Of a stretch of DNA of 20,282 nucleotides, positions 1 to 5,170 are shown one piece after another. The notes under the pieces were generated by a model. It had not been told where the DNA came from. It saw only the letters and a program-made list of their open reading frames with translations, and ran no database searches. The position numbers and the translations under genes are program-made. The stretch is from CAZBKJ01 sp964492495 (GTDB lineage Bacteria; Patescibacteriota; Microgenomatia; UBA1400; UBA12028), in contig CAZBKJ010000025.1 in NCBI GenBank assembly GCA_964492495.1, forward strand, positions 1 through 20,282. Direction: 5' to 3'. The stretch's first letter is position 1, and each line of letters begins with the position of its first letter.

Positions 1-657
1 ATCCCACAACTTGTCCTCGTCGTAGTTTTGGGAAAACAATCCATGATCGTTTTTGGCAGTTTTCTCTACAAGCGTTGGAATGATGAGTGGGAGCTTTTCT
101 TTGAGAACACTGAACGCAGATTCAACCTGCTTTTTTGTGAGTCCAGCTTCGTATTCATCAAGCAGGGCATTGTAGGGTGAGTCCTCATACCCGATGAGTT
201 CACAGGCTTCTTGTTTGAGTGCAATCATCTTGGTCAATGAAGGAAGGAAAATTGAAAAGTCAGATTGTGTTCGAGCCTCTTTCCATGCTTCAAGCCCAAT
301 AGAGGACTGTTTGCTCAGCGCCTGGACGAGCTTTTTTGGAAGTTTCGTAGCCAATGTATAGTCACGTCGTATTTCTTTGACCAGTGCTTTGTCATGAGGA
401 GTGAAGTTGTCAGGGTGTGTTGAAAGTTCATCTTCGACGGTGTCCAAAAGCGTGGCGATCTTTTTGTTTGTCGCGTAGTCATGATAGATACCTGAGAGGG
501 TTTCGACCTGTGAGGCTCTGATTGCGGCGCCTTTAGGGGTGAGATATGTCTCCTGATCCCACATAAGAAGAGCAAGAGCAGACCCAATATCGCGCTGTGT
601 GCTACCAGCTTGAATAAGCTTTTGTATGAGTTTTGATTTGATACTAAAAGGAGACAT
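1..657 (-). CDS. M32 family carboxypeptidase (Taq type), N-terminal part, cut by window edge
   Basis: The minus-strand reading frame is open from an ATG at 657 to the window edge, 219 codons without a stop. The protein begins MSPFSIKSKLIQKLIQ. It has features I associate with the N-terminal helical region of carboxypeptidase Taq (thermostable carboxypeptidase 1, peptidase family M32): an early LMWDQETYLTP stretch, then W-K-E-A-R-x-x-S-D-F followed by F-x-P-x-L, and then G-Y-E-D-S-P-Y-N-A-L-L-D-E-Y-E near residue 165. M32 enzymes are metallo-carboxypeptidases that trim C-terminal residues from peptides, usually in the cytoplasm. The HEXXH zinc motif lies further C-terminal and is outside the window, so catalytic competence cannot be judged. 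No signal peptide is visible. It is transcribed divergently from the gene at 721. Family assignment is by recognition of the sequence pattern, not by a search. Confidence 0.8.
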   Translation of the reverse strand, partial: MSPFSIKSKLIQKLIQAGSTQRDIGSALALLMWDQETYLTPKGAAIRASQVETLSGIYHDYATNKKIATLLDTVEDELSTHPDNFTPHDKALVKEIRRDYTLATKLPKKLVQALSKQSSIGLEAWKEARTQSDFSIFLPSLTKMIALKQEACELIGYEDSPYNALLDEYEAGLTKKQVESAFSVLKEKLPLIIPTLVEKTAKNDHGLFSQNYDEDKLWD

Positions 658-668
658 AGTTTTGACTG

Positions 669-674
669 ATTATT
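669..674 (-). promoter_or_regulatory. -10 box for the M32 gene
   Basis: On the minus strand AATAAT (5 of 6 matches to TATAAT) ends 11 nt before the ATG at 657, so the transcript would start within a few bases of the start codon. I see no good -35 at the right distance. The box abuts, sharing one base, the -35 of the divergent promoter for the gene at 721. Confidence 0.4.
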
Positions 675-702
675 TGACCCGTAACTCAAGATATGATACA
701 GT
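674..702 (+). promoter_or_regulatory. Promoter for the lysozyme-like gene
   Basis: TTGACC (674-679), a 17 bp spacer, then TACAGT (697-702). The predicted transcription start near 709 gives a leader of about ten bases before the ATG at 721. An alternative -10, TATGAT at 692-697, has no well-spaced -35. Confidence 0.45.
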
Positions 703-720
703 GAAACTTGGCTTTTGACC

Positions 721-1518
721 ATGATAAAGCAACCGAAATACTTTCAATCCAAGGAGAAACAGTCAAAACCAGTCATCGCTTTGAGCGAGACCACAGAGAC
801 TGTTGAAGCCCCATTATTCATTGCTGAAGAATCGGGGATCGTTTCTCGCCTCGGCGCATATCGCCAACACTTATTACTTGGTTTATCCGTTTTCACCCTC
901 ACAAGCTTGGCAACTCTAGTCTTCTTACCCCGAATCTCTGATGCTCGGATTGCAACCCTTCCATTACCGTCGTTTTTCCCAAAAATTGAAAAATCCTCAA
1001 CCGTCGTTACCCAAGAAGGGGGTGGAGGAGGGCAAGGACTCACATTTGACGTACAAGTGGCTGATGCTCGAGTAGAAATCGTTGCGTCGTTCCTTACCAG
1101 ATACAAATCTCCACTCGTGCCGGCAGAAACGTATGGGAAAATCTTGGTTGATGTTGCAGACAAGCATGGCCTAGATTATCGCCTTCTTCCAGCCATCATG
1201 ATGCAAGAGAGTAATTTGTGCAAAACCAGCGATCCTGCGCTTCACAATTGTCTTGGCTTTGGGATCCATGAGCGAGGGACGCTTGGCTTTGAGAGCTATG
1301 AGGCGGGTTTTGACCGAGCCGCTCGAGAGATAAAAGCCAACTATATTGATATTGGTCTTACCACCCCAGAACTCATGCAAAAGAAATACACTCCAAGTAG
1401 CAATGGATCTTGGGCAAACTCGGTCAATCAGTGGATTGCAGAGATGGAACATAACGACCGACAGAAGGGGATTGAAAGCACACAGGATGCTAATCTCCTC
1501 GAGTACACAAAAGAATAG
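721..1518 (+). CDS. Membrane-anchored lysozyme-like (glucosaminidase/transglycosylase-fold) protein
   Basis: 265 aa from the ATG at 721; an in-frame TTG at 715 would add two residues and is less likely. A cytoplasmic N-terminus of about 50 residues is followed by one membrane segment (around HLLLGLSVFTLTSLATLVFL), a linker with a run of glycines, and a C-terminal domain from about residue 135. That domain has the look of the lysozyme-like superfamily: DVADKHGLDYRLLPAIMMQE, with Glu163 in the M-Q-E-S-N motif as the probable catalytic acid, then HNCLGFGIHERGTLGFESYE and a closing S-W-A-N-S-V-N-Q-W-I stretch. Two cysteines (in NLCK and HNCLG) could form a disulfide outside the membrane. The likely role is cleavage of glycan strands in peptidoglycan at the outer face of the membrane. 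A purely binding role is possible. The fold call is fairly secure, the exact bond cleaved is not. Confidence 0.65.
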   Translation: MIKQPKYFQSKEKQSKPVIALSETTETVEAPLFIAEESGIVSRLGAYRQHLLLGLSVFTLTSLATLVFLPRISDARIATLPLPSFFPKIEKSSTVVTQEGGGGGQGLTFDVQVADARVEIVASFLTRYKSPLVPAETYGKILVDVADKHGLDYRLLPAIMMQESNLCKTSDPALHNCLGFGIHERGTLGFESYEAGFDRAAREIKANYIDIGLTTPELMQKKYTPSSNGSWANSVNQWIAEMEHNDRQKGIESTQDANLLEYTKE

Positions 1519-1581
1519 ACGGCTTATAGTAGGTACGTGTTCTATACGGTTGTCTCAAGCAAATAATCAATAACAAAATAC

Positions 1582-1611
1582 TTGACAAGCCTATAACAAC
1601 TGTGGTAATCT
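1582..1611 (+). promoter_or_regulatory. Promoter upstream of the 1618-1693 leader
   Basis: A perfect TTGACA (1582-1587), an 18 bp spacer and TAATCT (1606-1611). Transcription should begin near 1618, which leaves a leader of about 75 nt before the ATG at 1694, unlike the nearly leaderless genes elsewhere in the window. Confidence 0.5.
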
Positions 1612-1617
1612 TATTGT

Positions 1618-1693
1618 ATGTTCACAGGTTCTTCCTCACCGGGAATTACGTGTGAACCTGAAAAGAACTCCTGCCAAAAGCAGGATTTTTTTT
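1618..1693 (+). ncRNA. Structured leader ending in a terminator-like hairpin (attenuator or small RNA candidate)
   Basis: Two mutually exclusive stems share bases: TTCACA (1621-1626) with TGTGAA (1651-1656), or CAGGTTC (1625-1631) with GAACCTG (1654-1660). Downstream, TCCTGC (1669-1674), loop CAAAA, and GCAGGA (1680-1685) are followed by eight Ts (1686-1693) that run directly into an ATG. This is an intrinsic terminator shape placed between promoter and gene. It could be an attenuator, an unrecognised riboswitch, or the end of a separate RNA of about 75 nt with the gene expressed by read-through. It matches no riboswitch class I can name. The stem is only 6 bp, so termination may be partial. 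Confidence 0.4.
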
Positions 1694-2458
1694 ATGAAAA
1701 AAGAATTCGAACAGCCACTCCACACTAAACAACTTAATTCATTTGATATTGACAGTGGTGCAATCTACAAGATTGAGATTCTTGGTGAATCTGGATCAAA
1801 AAAACGAGGATATCTTCGACTCCATAATGGGTCGTATTACTTCATGCTTGCAGAGAACATTTCATTTGGAGCAGCAAGTATTTTTTCCTATGAGGAAAAA
1901 GAACGTTTGGAAACACTCAAACAGGTAACCAAAGGCGTTATCAATGCACTTGACACTCCTGAGATTATTACAGAACTTCCAGGCACTGCAAAAGTAACCA
2001 CGTTATCAAAAATGGTGAGTACCTACGAGACTCGACTGTTTCCGCCTACCAAGGAAGATGAATCTCAAAATGACCAGTTTTTTCAGTTTTTCCAGGAAAT
2101 TTTACGCCTCTTTCAAAGAACAAATCTTTTGTCTCCACCATCTGGGGATGGGAAAGAAGAGAATGATCTTCAAACTCTTTGGACGGTTTTGTCCGAAGAC
2201 ATGGTCGTGAAATACGTTGAGTTTGTAGGTGAAACTGGAGCAACAGAACGTGGATATATGTTTCGCGTTCGCGAATTAATCTTCTATATTCACTCTCCAG
2301 AGAGAGATAAAAACATCCAGTCAGACCTTGCGACGTTTCGTGATGGTATTCGTAGAGGTGATTATTCTGTACATACATCGCTTCCAGCGACAACATATCC
2401 TCTACAAAGAATAGAAAGACTTCAGCCAGACCTTTTAGGGAAATTAAAAAAAGATTAA
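1694..2458 (+). CDS. Unrecognised soluble protein with an internally duplicated domain
   Basis: 254 aa from the ATG at 1694. An in-frame GTG at 1652 would place the leader hairpin inside the coding region, so I prefer the ATG although it has no Shine-Dalgarno. I do not recognise the family. The protein carries two related halves. Residues about 25-100 contain YKIEILGESGSKKRGYLRL, an aromatic strand (YYFMLA) and an acidic/basic helix. Residues 171-254 contain YVEFVGETGATERGYMFRV, then a strand (IFYIHS) and a similar helix. The shared core is [IV]E-[FI]-[LV]-G-E-[ST]-G-[AS]-x-x-[RK]-G-Y. A low-complexity, Phe-rich linker (FFQFFQEILRLFQR) joins them. There is no signal peptide or membrane segment, so it is probably cytoplasmic. 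No function is proposed. Confidence 0.7.
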   Translation: MKKEFEQPLHTKQLNSFDIDSGAIYKIEILGESGSKKRGYLRLHNGSYYFMLAENISFGAASIFSYEEKERLETLKQVTKGVINALDTPEIITELPGTAKVTTLSKMVSTYETRLFPPTKEDESQNDQFFQFFQEILRLFQRTNLLSPPSGDGKEENDLQTLWTVLSEDMVVKYVEFVGETGATERGYMFRVRELIFYIHSPERDKNIQSDLATFRDGIRRGDYSVHTSLPATTYPLQRIERLQPDLLGKLKKD

Positions 2459-2482
2459 CTTCTTTCTACCCTAGATTGTGTC

Positions 2483-2511
2483 TTGACTGCATTTTCTTCC
2501 CACGGTATAAG
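2483..2511 (+). promoter_or_regulatory. Promoter for the gene at 2522 (leaderless)
   Basis: TTGACT (2483-2488), exactly 17 bp, TATAAG (2506-2511). The ATG follows 10 bases after the -10 box, so the transcript would begin about four bases before the start codon. The TTG of the -35 box is also the first codon of the longest open frame, which makes that upstream start implausible. Confidence 0.65.
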
Positions 2512-2521
2512 TTTGAAGAAT

Positions 2522-2983
2522 ATGGGACCAAAAAGCGAACATTCTTCACGGCATAAATTCAATAGAGGCCCACGCAGCGGAGAAGAGCAAAAAAAACAAG
2601 ACTTCCAGTCATTTAATATACGACTTTCAGTTGATCACAAAATGGAGATTCGTCCCGATCAGTACCAGTGGATAAAAAACCAGGTAGCAGCGGAGATTCT
2701 CCAAATTAAATCCAATCAAGGCTACGATCAACATTCAAACACAAATGTACGAAGACTAACATTTGGCACTGGAAAAACCTATCAAGTCTGGGCTGCGCGT
2801 TTAGAGAGAAGAAATCCTGAGACCAGGGCAATGGAACACGTTTGGATTCCATTTCTATTCTTTACTTCTGATGCGAAAGTGGGCATTCCTTTACCAGCAG
2901 AGTGTATCGAGGTAAAACCTGTTGGTACTGGAGTAAAAATAGATTTTCTCCCAGAAGTAATTGATGTTGAAACACTACGATAG
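2522..2983 (+). CDS. Unrecognised small basic protein
   Basis: 153 aa from the ATG at 2522, chosen because the upstream in-frame TTG is part of the -35 box. The first 35 residues are polar, basic and probably disordered (HSSRHKFNRGPRSGEEQKKQ). The rest looks like a compact alpha/beta domain, with FNIRLSVDHKMEIRPDQYQW, a helix rich in Lys/Gln, then strands around TYQVWAARLERR and HVWIPFLFF, ending in VKIDFLPEVIDVETL. No signal peptide or membrane segment is present. I do not recognise the family. The disordered basic tail might bind nucleic acid, but that is a guess. It sits alone on its own promoter, upstream of the tRNA-Leu region. Confidence 0.65.
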   Translation: MGPKSEHSSRHKFNRGPRSGEEQKKQDFQSFNIRLSVDHKMEIRPDQYQWIKNQVAAEILQIKSNQGYDQHSNTNVRRLTFGTGKTYQVWAARLERRNPETRAMEHVWIPFLFFTSDAKVGIPLPAECIEVKPVGTGVKIDFLPEVIDVETLR

Positions 2984-3028
2984 GAAATAACTCTCTTCAC
3001 CAGAATCCCTTATTCTCTGATTCCATAG

Positions 3029-3034
3029 TAAAAT
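3029..3034 (+). promoter_or_regulatory. Possible -10 box for the tRNA-Leu region
   Basis: TAAAAT ends 10 bases before the start of the tRNA-Leu-like 5' fragment at 3045. I see no convincing -35. Because I also see no good promoter immediately before the intact tRNA, this box may drive a long precursor that covers the fragment, the repeat and the tRNA. Confidence 0.3.
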
Positions 3035-3044
3035 AGAAGGTGTT

Positions 3045-3070
3045 GCCCAGGTGTTGAATGGGCAGATAAG
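3045..3070 (+). pseudogene. tRNA-Leu 5' fragment (acceptor strand and D arm only)
   Basis: These 26 bases match the first 27 bases of the intact tRNA-Leu at 3172 with about four changes (GCCCAGGTGTTG, then AATGGGCAGATAAG against GAACTGGCAGACAAG). The similarity ends abruptly at the end of the D arm. The anticodon arm, variable arm and 3' half are absent and replaced by a structured repeat. It cannot fold into a tRNA. Confidence 0.6.
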
Positions 3071-3137
3071 AGCGAAGTCCCGCTCAGCGGGACGAAGCGG
3101 GCATCCTCGGAACCACCAAAGGTGGTGACAGAGGGCA
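3071..3137 (+). repeat. Structured repeat, copy A, joined to the tRNA-Leu 5' fragment
   Basis: A hairpin GTCCCGC-TCA-GCGGGAC (3077-3093) is followed by a conserved module. The module has an outer stem CCTC (3105-3108) with GAGG (3131-3134), an asymmetric purine-rich internal loop, and an inner stem ACCACC (3112-3117) with GGTGGT (3121-3126) capped by AAA. The module is shared with copy B at 3334-3382, and both stems carry matched changes between the copies. Confidence 0.6.
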
Positions 3138-3171
3138 AGCGTTGCACTATTGGATACATCAACAAATATAC

Positions 3172-3255
3172 GCCCAGGTGTTGGAACTGGCAGACAAGCA
3201 GGACTTAGAATCCTGTGCTCGCAAGAGCGTGGAGGTTCGATCCCTCTCCTGGGCA
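3172..3255 (+). tRNA. tRNA-Leu (anticodon UAG)
   Basis: Acceptor stem GCCCAGG (3172-3178) pairs with CCTGGGC (3248-3254), with discriminator A at 3255. The anticodon stem CAGGA/TCCTG encloses loop CTTAGAA, giving anticodon TAG, which reads CUA and probably other CUN leucine codons. A long variable arm (around TGCTCGCAAGAGCG) identifies it as class II. The T arm has GGAGG, loop TTCGATC and CCTCT. CCA is not encoded (the next bases are CAT), so it must be added after transcription. It is followed 8 bp downstream by a terminator. Degraded relatives lie on both sides. Confidence 0.95.
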
Positions 3256-3262
3256 CATAGTA

Positions 3263-3289
3263 AAAAGCTAGCTGAAAAGCTAGTTTTTT
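3263..3289 (+). terminator. Intrinsic terminator of tRNA-Leu
   Basis: CTAGCT (3268-3273), loop GAAA, AGCTAG (3278-3283), then six Ts (3284-3289), with an A-rich left flank that can extend the stem into the T run. A close copy lies at 3403-3426. Confidence 0.75.
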
Positions 3290-3321
3290 AGTATCTGTTC
3301 AACGGAGAGAGATCAGTACGT

Positions 3322-3396
3322 AGGTCGATCCTAGGAGGCGAAGCCGGGCATACTCGGAAGCCACGAAGTGGCGACAGAGTGCTCTCCTGGGCACAT
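3322..3396 (+). pseudogene. tRNA-Leu 3' fragment interrupted by repeat copy B
   Basis: About 10 bases like the tRNA-Leu T-loop precede the repeat. After it, CTCTCCTGGGCACATAGTAA is identical to the 3' end and downstream flank of the intact tRNA-Leu. The split falls inside the T arm. No acceptor 5' strand or anticodon arm is recognisable upstream in 3296-3321, so this is a non-functional remnant. Confidence 0.5.
3334..3382 (+). repeat. Structured repeat, copy B, inside a decayed tRNA-Leu 3' half
   Basis: This shares GGGCAT, CTCGGAA and GACAGAG blocks with copy A. The inner stem is GCCAC (3360-3364), GAA, GTGGC (3368-3372). The outer stem is ACTC with GAGT. Against copy A the outer pair C-G became A-T and the inner closing pair A-T became G-C. 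The copy is flanked on the left by AGGTCGATCC, resembling the T-loop strand of tRNA-Leu (AGGTTCGATCC), and on the right by CTCTCCTGGGCA, the exact tRNA 3' end. Confidence 0.6.
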
Positions 3397-3402
3397 AGTA
3401 AG

Positions 3403-3426
3403 AAACTAGCTAATAGCTAGTTTTAA
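3403..3426 (+). terminator. Terminator copy downstream of the tRNA-Leu remnant
   Basis: AAACTAGCT (3403-3411), loop AAT, AGCTAGTTT (3415-3423) followed by T and A bases. It is a duplicate of the terminator at 3263-3289 and preserves the same CTAGCT/AGCTAG stem with a different loop. Confidence 0.6.
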
Positions 3427-3435
3427 ATTTTTGCC

Positions 3436-3465
3436 TTGCACTCTGTCTCCATTCTGCCGTACGAT
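3436..3465 (+). promoter_or_regulatory. Promoter for the L,D-transpeptidase (leaderless)
   Basis: TTGCAC (3436-3441), 18 bp, TACGAT (3460-3465). The GTG at 3473 follows seven bases after the -10, so initiation is predicted at or within a base or two of the start codon. Confidence 0.5.
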
Positions 3466-3472
3466 AGAAGAT

Positions 3473-4207
3473 GTGACCAAAACTCGTTTTCCTTTTCTTG
3501 CTCTCCTCTTTTCTCTAGTCGTTCTAGCGTCATTTGCATTCATAACGACAAGTGTATTTTTTTCTTCCGTTCCAAATCTTTCTGTAGAAGTCCAAGACAA
3601 TCATATCGACCCAACACGTAGTGACGGATCATATCGTGAAGATCAAAAAGGAGGAGAGTGGAATGGACAACAAGTAGCAGTACCGAGTGATCTTGCGGAA
3701 CATATGATTGCTATTGATGCGACTGCATCAAAACGTGTCTTAGGGGAAACAACTGCAAAAAAGCATATCGAAGTAGATCTAAGCAATCAGACGATTTCCG
3801 CTATGGAAGAAGATGCTCCTATCTATACATTTCCTATTTCATCGGGCAAGTGGGGTCGCACTCCAACGGGAGTATTCAAGGTTTGGTACAAAATCAGATC
3901 GACACGCATGGAAGGTGGCTCAAAAGAACTGCGAACCTACTACAATCTGCCAAACGTTCCGTACAATTTATTTTTCTACAATGAAGACATTCCCAAGTTT
4001 CGTGGCTTTGCCATTCATGGCGCATATTGGCATGACAACTTTGGCATTCCCATGTCACATGGATGCGTGAATATGCAGCCCGAACAAGCAGGCATCATCT
4101 ACAACTGGGCAACACCCAATATGCCAGAGGGCTTGAAAAGCATCATGTCATCTGAAGACAATCCAGGGATCGAAGTACGTATTTTTGGTGAATCTCCTCA
4201 GGGGTGA
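3473..4207 (+). CDS. L,D-transpeptidase (YkuD domain), secreted or membrane-anchored
   Basis: 244 aa from the GTG at 3473, chosen because it gives a clean N-terminus (MTKTRF, then a hydrophobic stretch to about residue 30) and sits just after a -10 box. The open frame continues upstream to a TTG at 3431 but that region is promoter. After a polar linker, the catalytic domain begins about residue 100 (KHIEVDLSNQTISAM) and includes the usual GRTPTGVF strand. The active-site signature is His182 in F-A-I-H-G, then S-H-G-C-V-N with Cys198 as nucleophile. These enzymes cross-link peptidoglycan stem peptides or attach proteins to them outside the membrane, using a cysteine thioester. All key residues are present. 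With the lysozyme-like protein at 721 it is the second cell-wall enzyme in the window. Confidence 0.92.
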   Translation: MTKTRFPFLALLFSLVVLASFAFITTSVFFSSVPNLSVEVQDNHIDPTRSDGSYREDQKGGEWNGQQVAVPSDLAEHMIAIDATASKRVLGETTAKKHIEVDLSNQTISAMEEDAPIYTFPISSGKWGRTPTGVFKVWYKIRSTRMEGGSKELRTYYNLPNVPYNLFFYNEDIPKFRGFAIHGAYWHDNFGIPMSHGCVNMQPEQAGIIYNWATPNMPEGLKSIMSSEDNPGIEVRIFGESPQG

Positions 4208-4217
4208 TGAGACAGTA

Positions 4218-4226
4218 TGCTACAAT
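4218..4226 (+). promoter_or_regulatory. Extended -10 promoter for the gene at 4235
   Basis: TGCTACAAT gives an extended -10 (TG, one base, TACAAT). No -35 of good quality is seen, as expected of the extended class. The ATG follows eight bases after the box. Confidence 0.45.
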
Positions 4227-4234
4227 AATTTTCT

Positions 4235-4504
4235 ATGAATAGAGACTCTATTGAACGCACAACAGCTTCACTAGTTGTGTTACTCTTAACAACATTTTCT
4301 CTTGGGCTGATTTTGATTGTGGCGAATCTTATTTTCCAGTGGGATATTTTCCCTCCGGGTGTTGAACAGCTCCTCTATTTCCTTGGTATAGCAATCCTCA
4401 TTATCACCTTAAGTTGCGCGCTCATTAATATCATGCTCAATATTTCTCGTTTAGCATTTTTCGCTCAGCACATTGCCCAACATTTTTCAGACAAGAAAAA
4501 GTAA
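4235..4504 (+). CDS. Small membrane protein with two transmembrane segments
   Basis: 89 aa from the ATG at 4235. Two hydrophobic segments, TTASLVVLLLTTFSLGLILI and LLYFLGIAILIITLSCALIN, are separated by a short polar loop (FQWDIFPPGVEQ), with a basic C-terminus (SDKKK). This predicts an inner-membrane hairpin with both ends in the cytoplasm. I do not recognise the family. It is followed after four bases by the gene at 4509 with no room for a promoter, so the two are almost certainly cotranscribed and may act together. Confidence 0.65.
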   Translation: MNRDSIERTTASLVVLLLTTFSLGLILIVANLIFQWDIFPPGVEQLLYFLGIAILIITLSCALINIMLNISRLAFFAQHIAQHFSDKKK

Positions 4505-4508
4505 TTTC

Positions 4509-5129
4509 ATGAGTACCACTCTCCAACAAGAGCCTCTGTCTATAGTAAAAGCCCTCAAATGGACTGTTTTTTTACTTGCAATCGTTGGAGGCATTACATT
4601 GTTTTTTGCTTGGATGAACCAAATCCGAGGCGAGCAGGTGATAAAAAAATATGATGAACATGCTAAGCAATTTATGGATACAAATACACAAGGGCTAGTG
4701 GATCTCTTTACGGTGGTAATGGACGCCTGCAAAACACAGTATGAAAAAAGACCCACAGACAAAAATGAAATGCCACTGTATGGATACAACTTCGAATGTG
4801 AGAATGCCCGTACACAGATCAATCTCTTGGACAAATCTGCACTCCCCAATTTTTCCTCAACAGCGTATGTGCGTTTGAGTGATGGAAAATCAGAAGCGAT
4901 CGAAGCTTCAGGAAACTATCACAGCCAACAACTCCTATCATCAGGGTATTTTTTTCAATCCTGGCCAGAAAAGAATAGAAATGACTTAGTTGCCTATCTA
5001 GAACAGGGGAAAGAAATTAATCGTTGGCAAGACTTTATTGGCATGCTTCCAAAAAAAGAAGTCGTTACCCCACTTCGAAAAGACAATCAGATCATCGGGT
5101 ATATTTTCCAGTCAGTCCTTGAACGATAA
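4509..5129 (+). CDS. Unrecognised single-pass membrane protein with an extracytoplasmic domain
   Basis: 206 aa from the ATG at 4509, four bases after the stop of the upstream gene; a TTG at 4473 would overlap that gene and is unlikely. An N-terminal cytoplasmic tail of about 15 residues precedes one membrane helix (WTVFLLAIVGGITLFFAWM). The remaining 165 residues are polar and predicted outside, with three cysteine-containing spots (MDACKTQYEK, NFECENARTQ). The layout, an N-terminal anchor plus a small outer domain with RLSDGKSEAIEASG, resembles sensor or substrate-binding modules such as dCache/sCache, but I see no signature that fixes this. Function unknown. It is probably cotranscribed with the gene at 4235. 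Confidence 0.65.
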   Translation: MSTTLQQEPLSIVKALKWTVFLLAIVGGITLFFAWMNQIRGEQVIKKYDEHAKQFMDTNTQGLVDLFTVVMDACKTQYEKRPTDKNEMPLYGYNFECENARTQINLLDKSALPNFSSTAYVRLSDGKSEAIEASGNYHSQQLLSSGYFFQSWPEKNRNDLVAYLEQGKEINRWQDFIGMLPKKEVVTPLRKDNQIIGYIFQSVLER

Positions 5130-5133
5130 AATT

Positions 5134-5162
5134 CTTTTCTTGTGTTGTACAATCAAGAAAAG
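5134..5162 (+). promoter_or_regulatory. Inverted repeat spanning the tyrS -10 box and Shine-Dalgarno
   Basis: CTTTTCTTG (5134-5142) and CAAGAAAAG (5154-5162) are perfect 9 bp arms around an 11-base centre that contains the -10 box TACAAT (5148-5153). The right arm runs into the Shine-Dalgarno AAGGA, seven bases before the tyrS ATG. The palindrome could be an operator, or a hairpin that hides the ribosome site only in read-through transcripts from upstream. Confidence 0.4.
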
Positions 5163-5170
5163 GAAATTAT

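Noticed and set aside
315..722. Minus-strand open frame of 135 codons overlapping the M32 gene
   Set aside because: It lies in a different frame from the 219-codon M32 reading, which has recognisable family sequence and stays open to the window edge.
1652..1693. GTG at 1652 as the start of the duplicated-domain protein
   Set aside because: It would make the terminator-like hairpin part of the coding region, and the added residues (NLKRTPAKSRIFF) show no match to the internal repeat. Not fully excluded.
2483..2521. Upstream TTG start for the gene at 2522
   Set aside because: This TTG is the first three bases of a -35 box with a -10 exactly 17 bp away; the ATG at 2522 sits just after the promoter.
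2975..3256. Minus-strand open frame of 93 codons, beginning M-P-R-R-G-I-E-P-P
   Set aside because: It is antisense to the tRNA-Leu; this peptide pattern is a familiar artefact of translating the reverse strand of a tRNA T arm.
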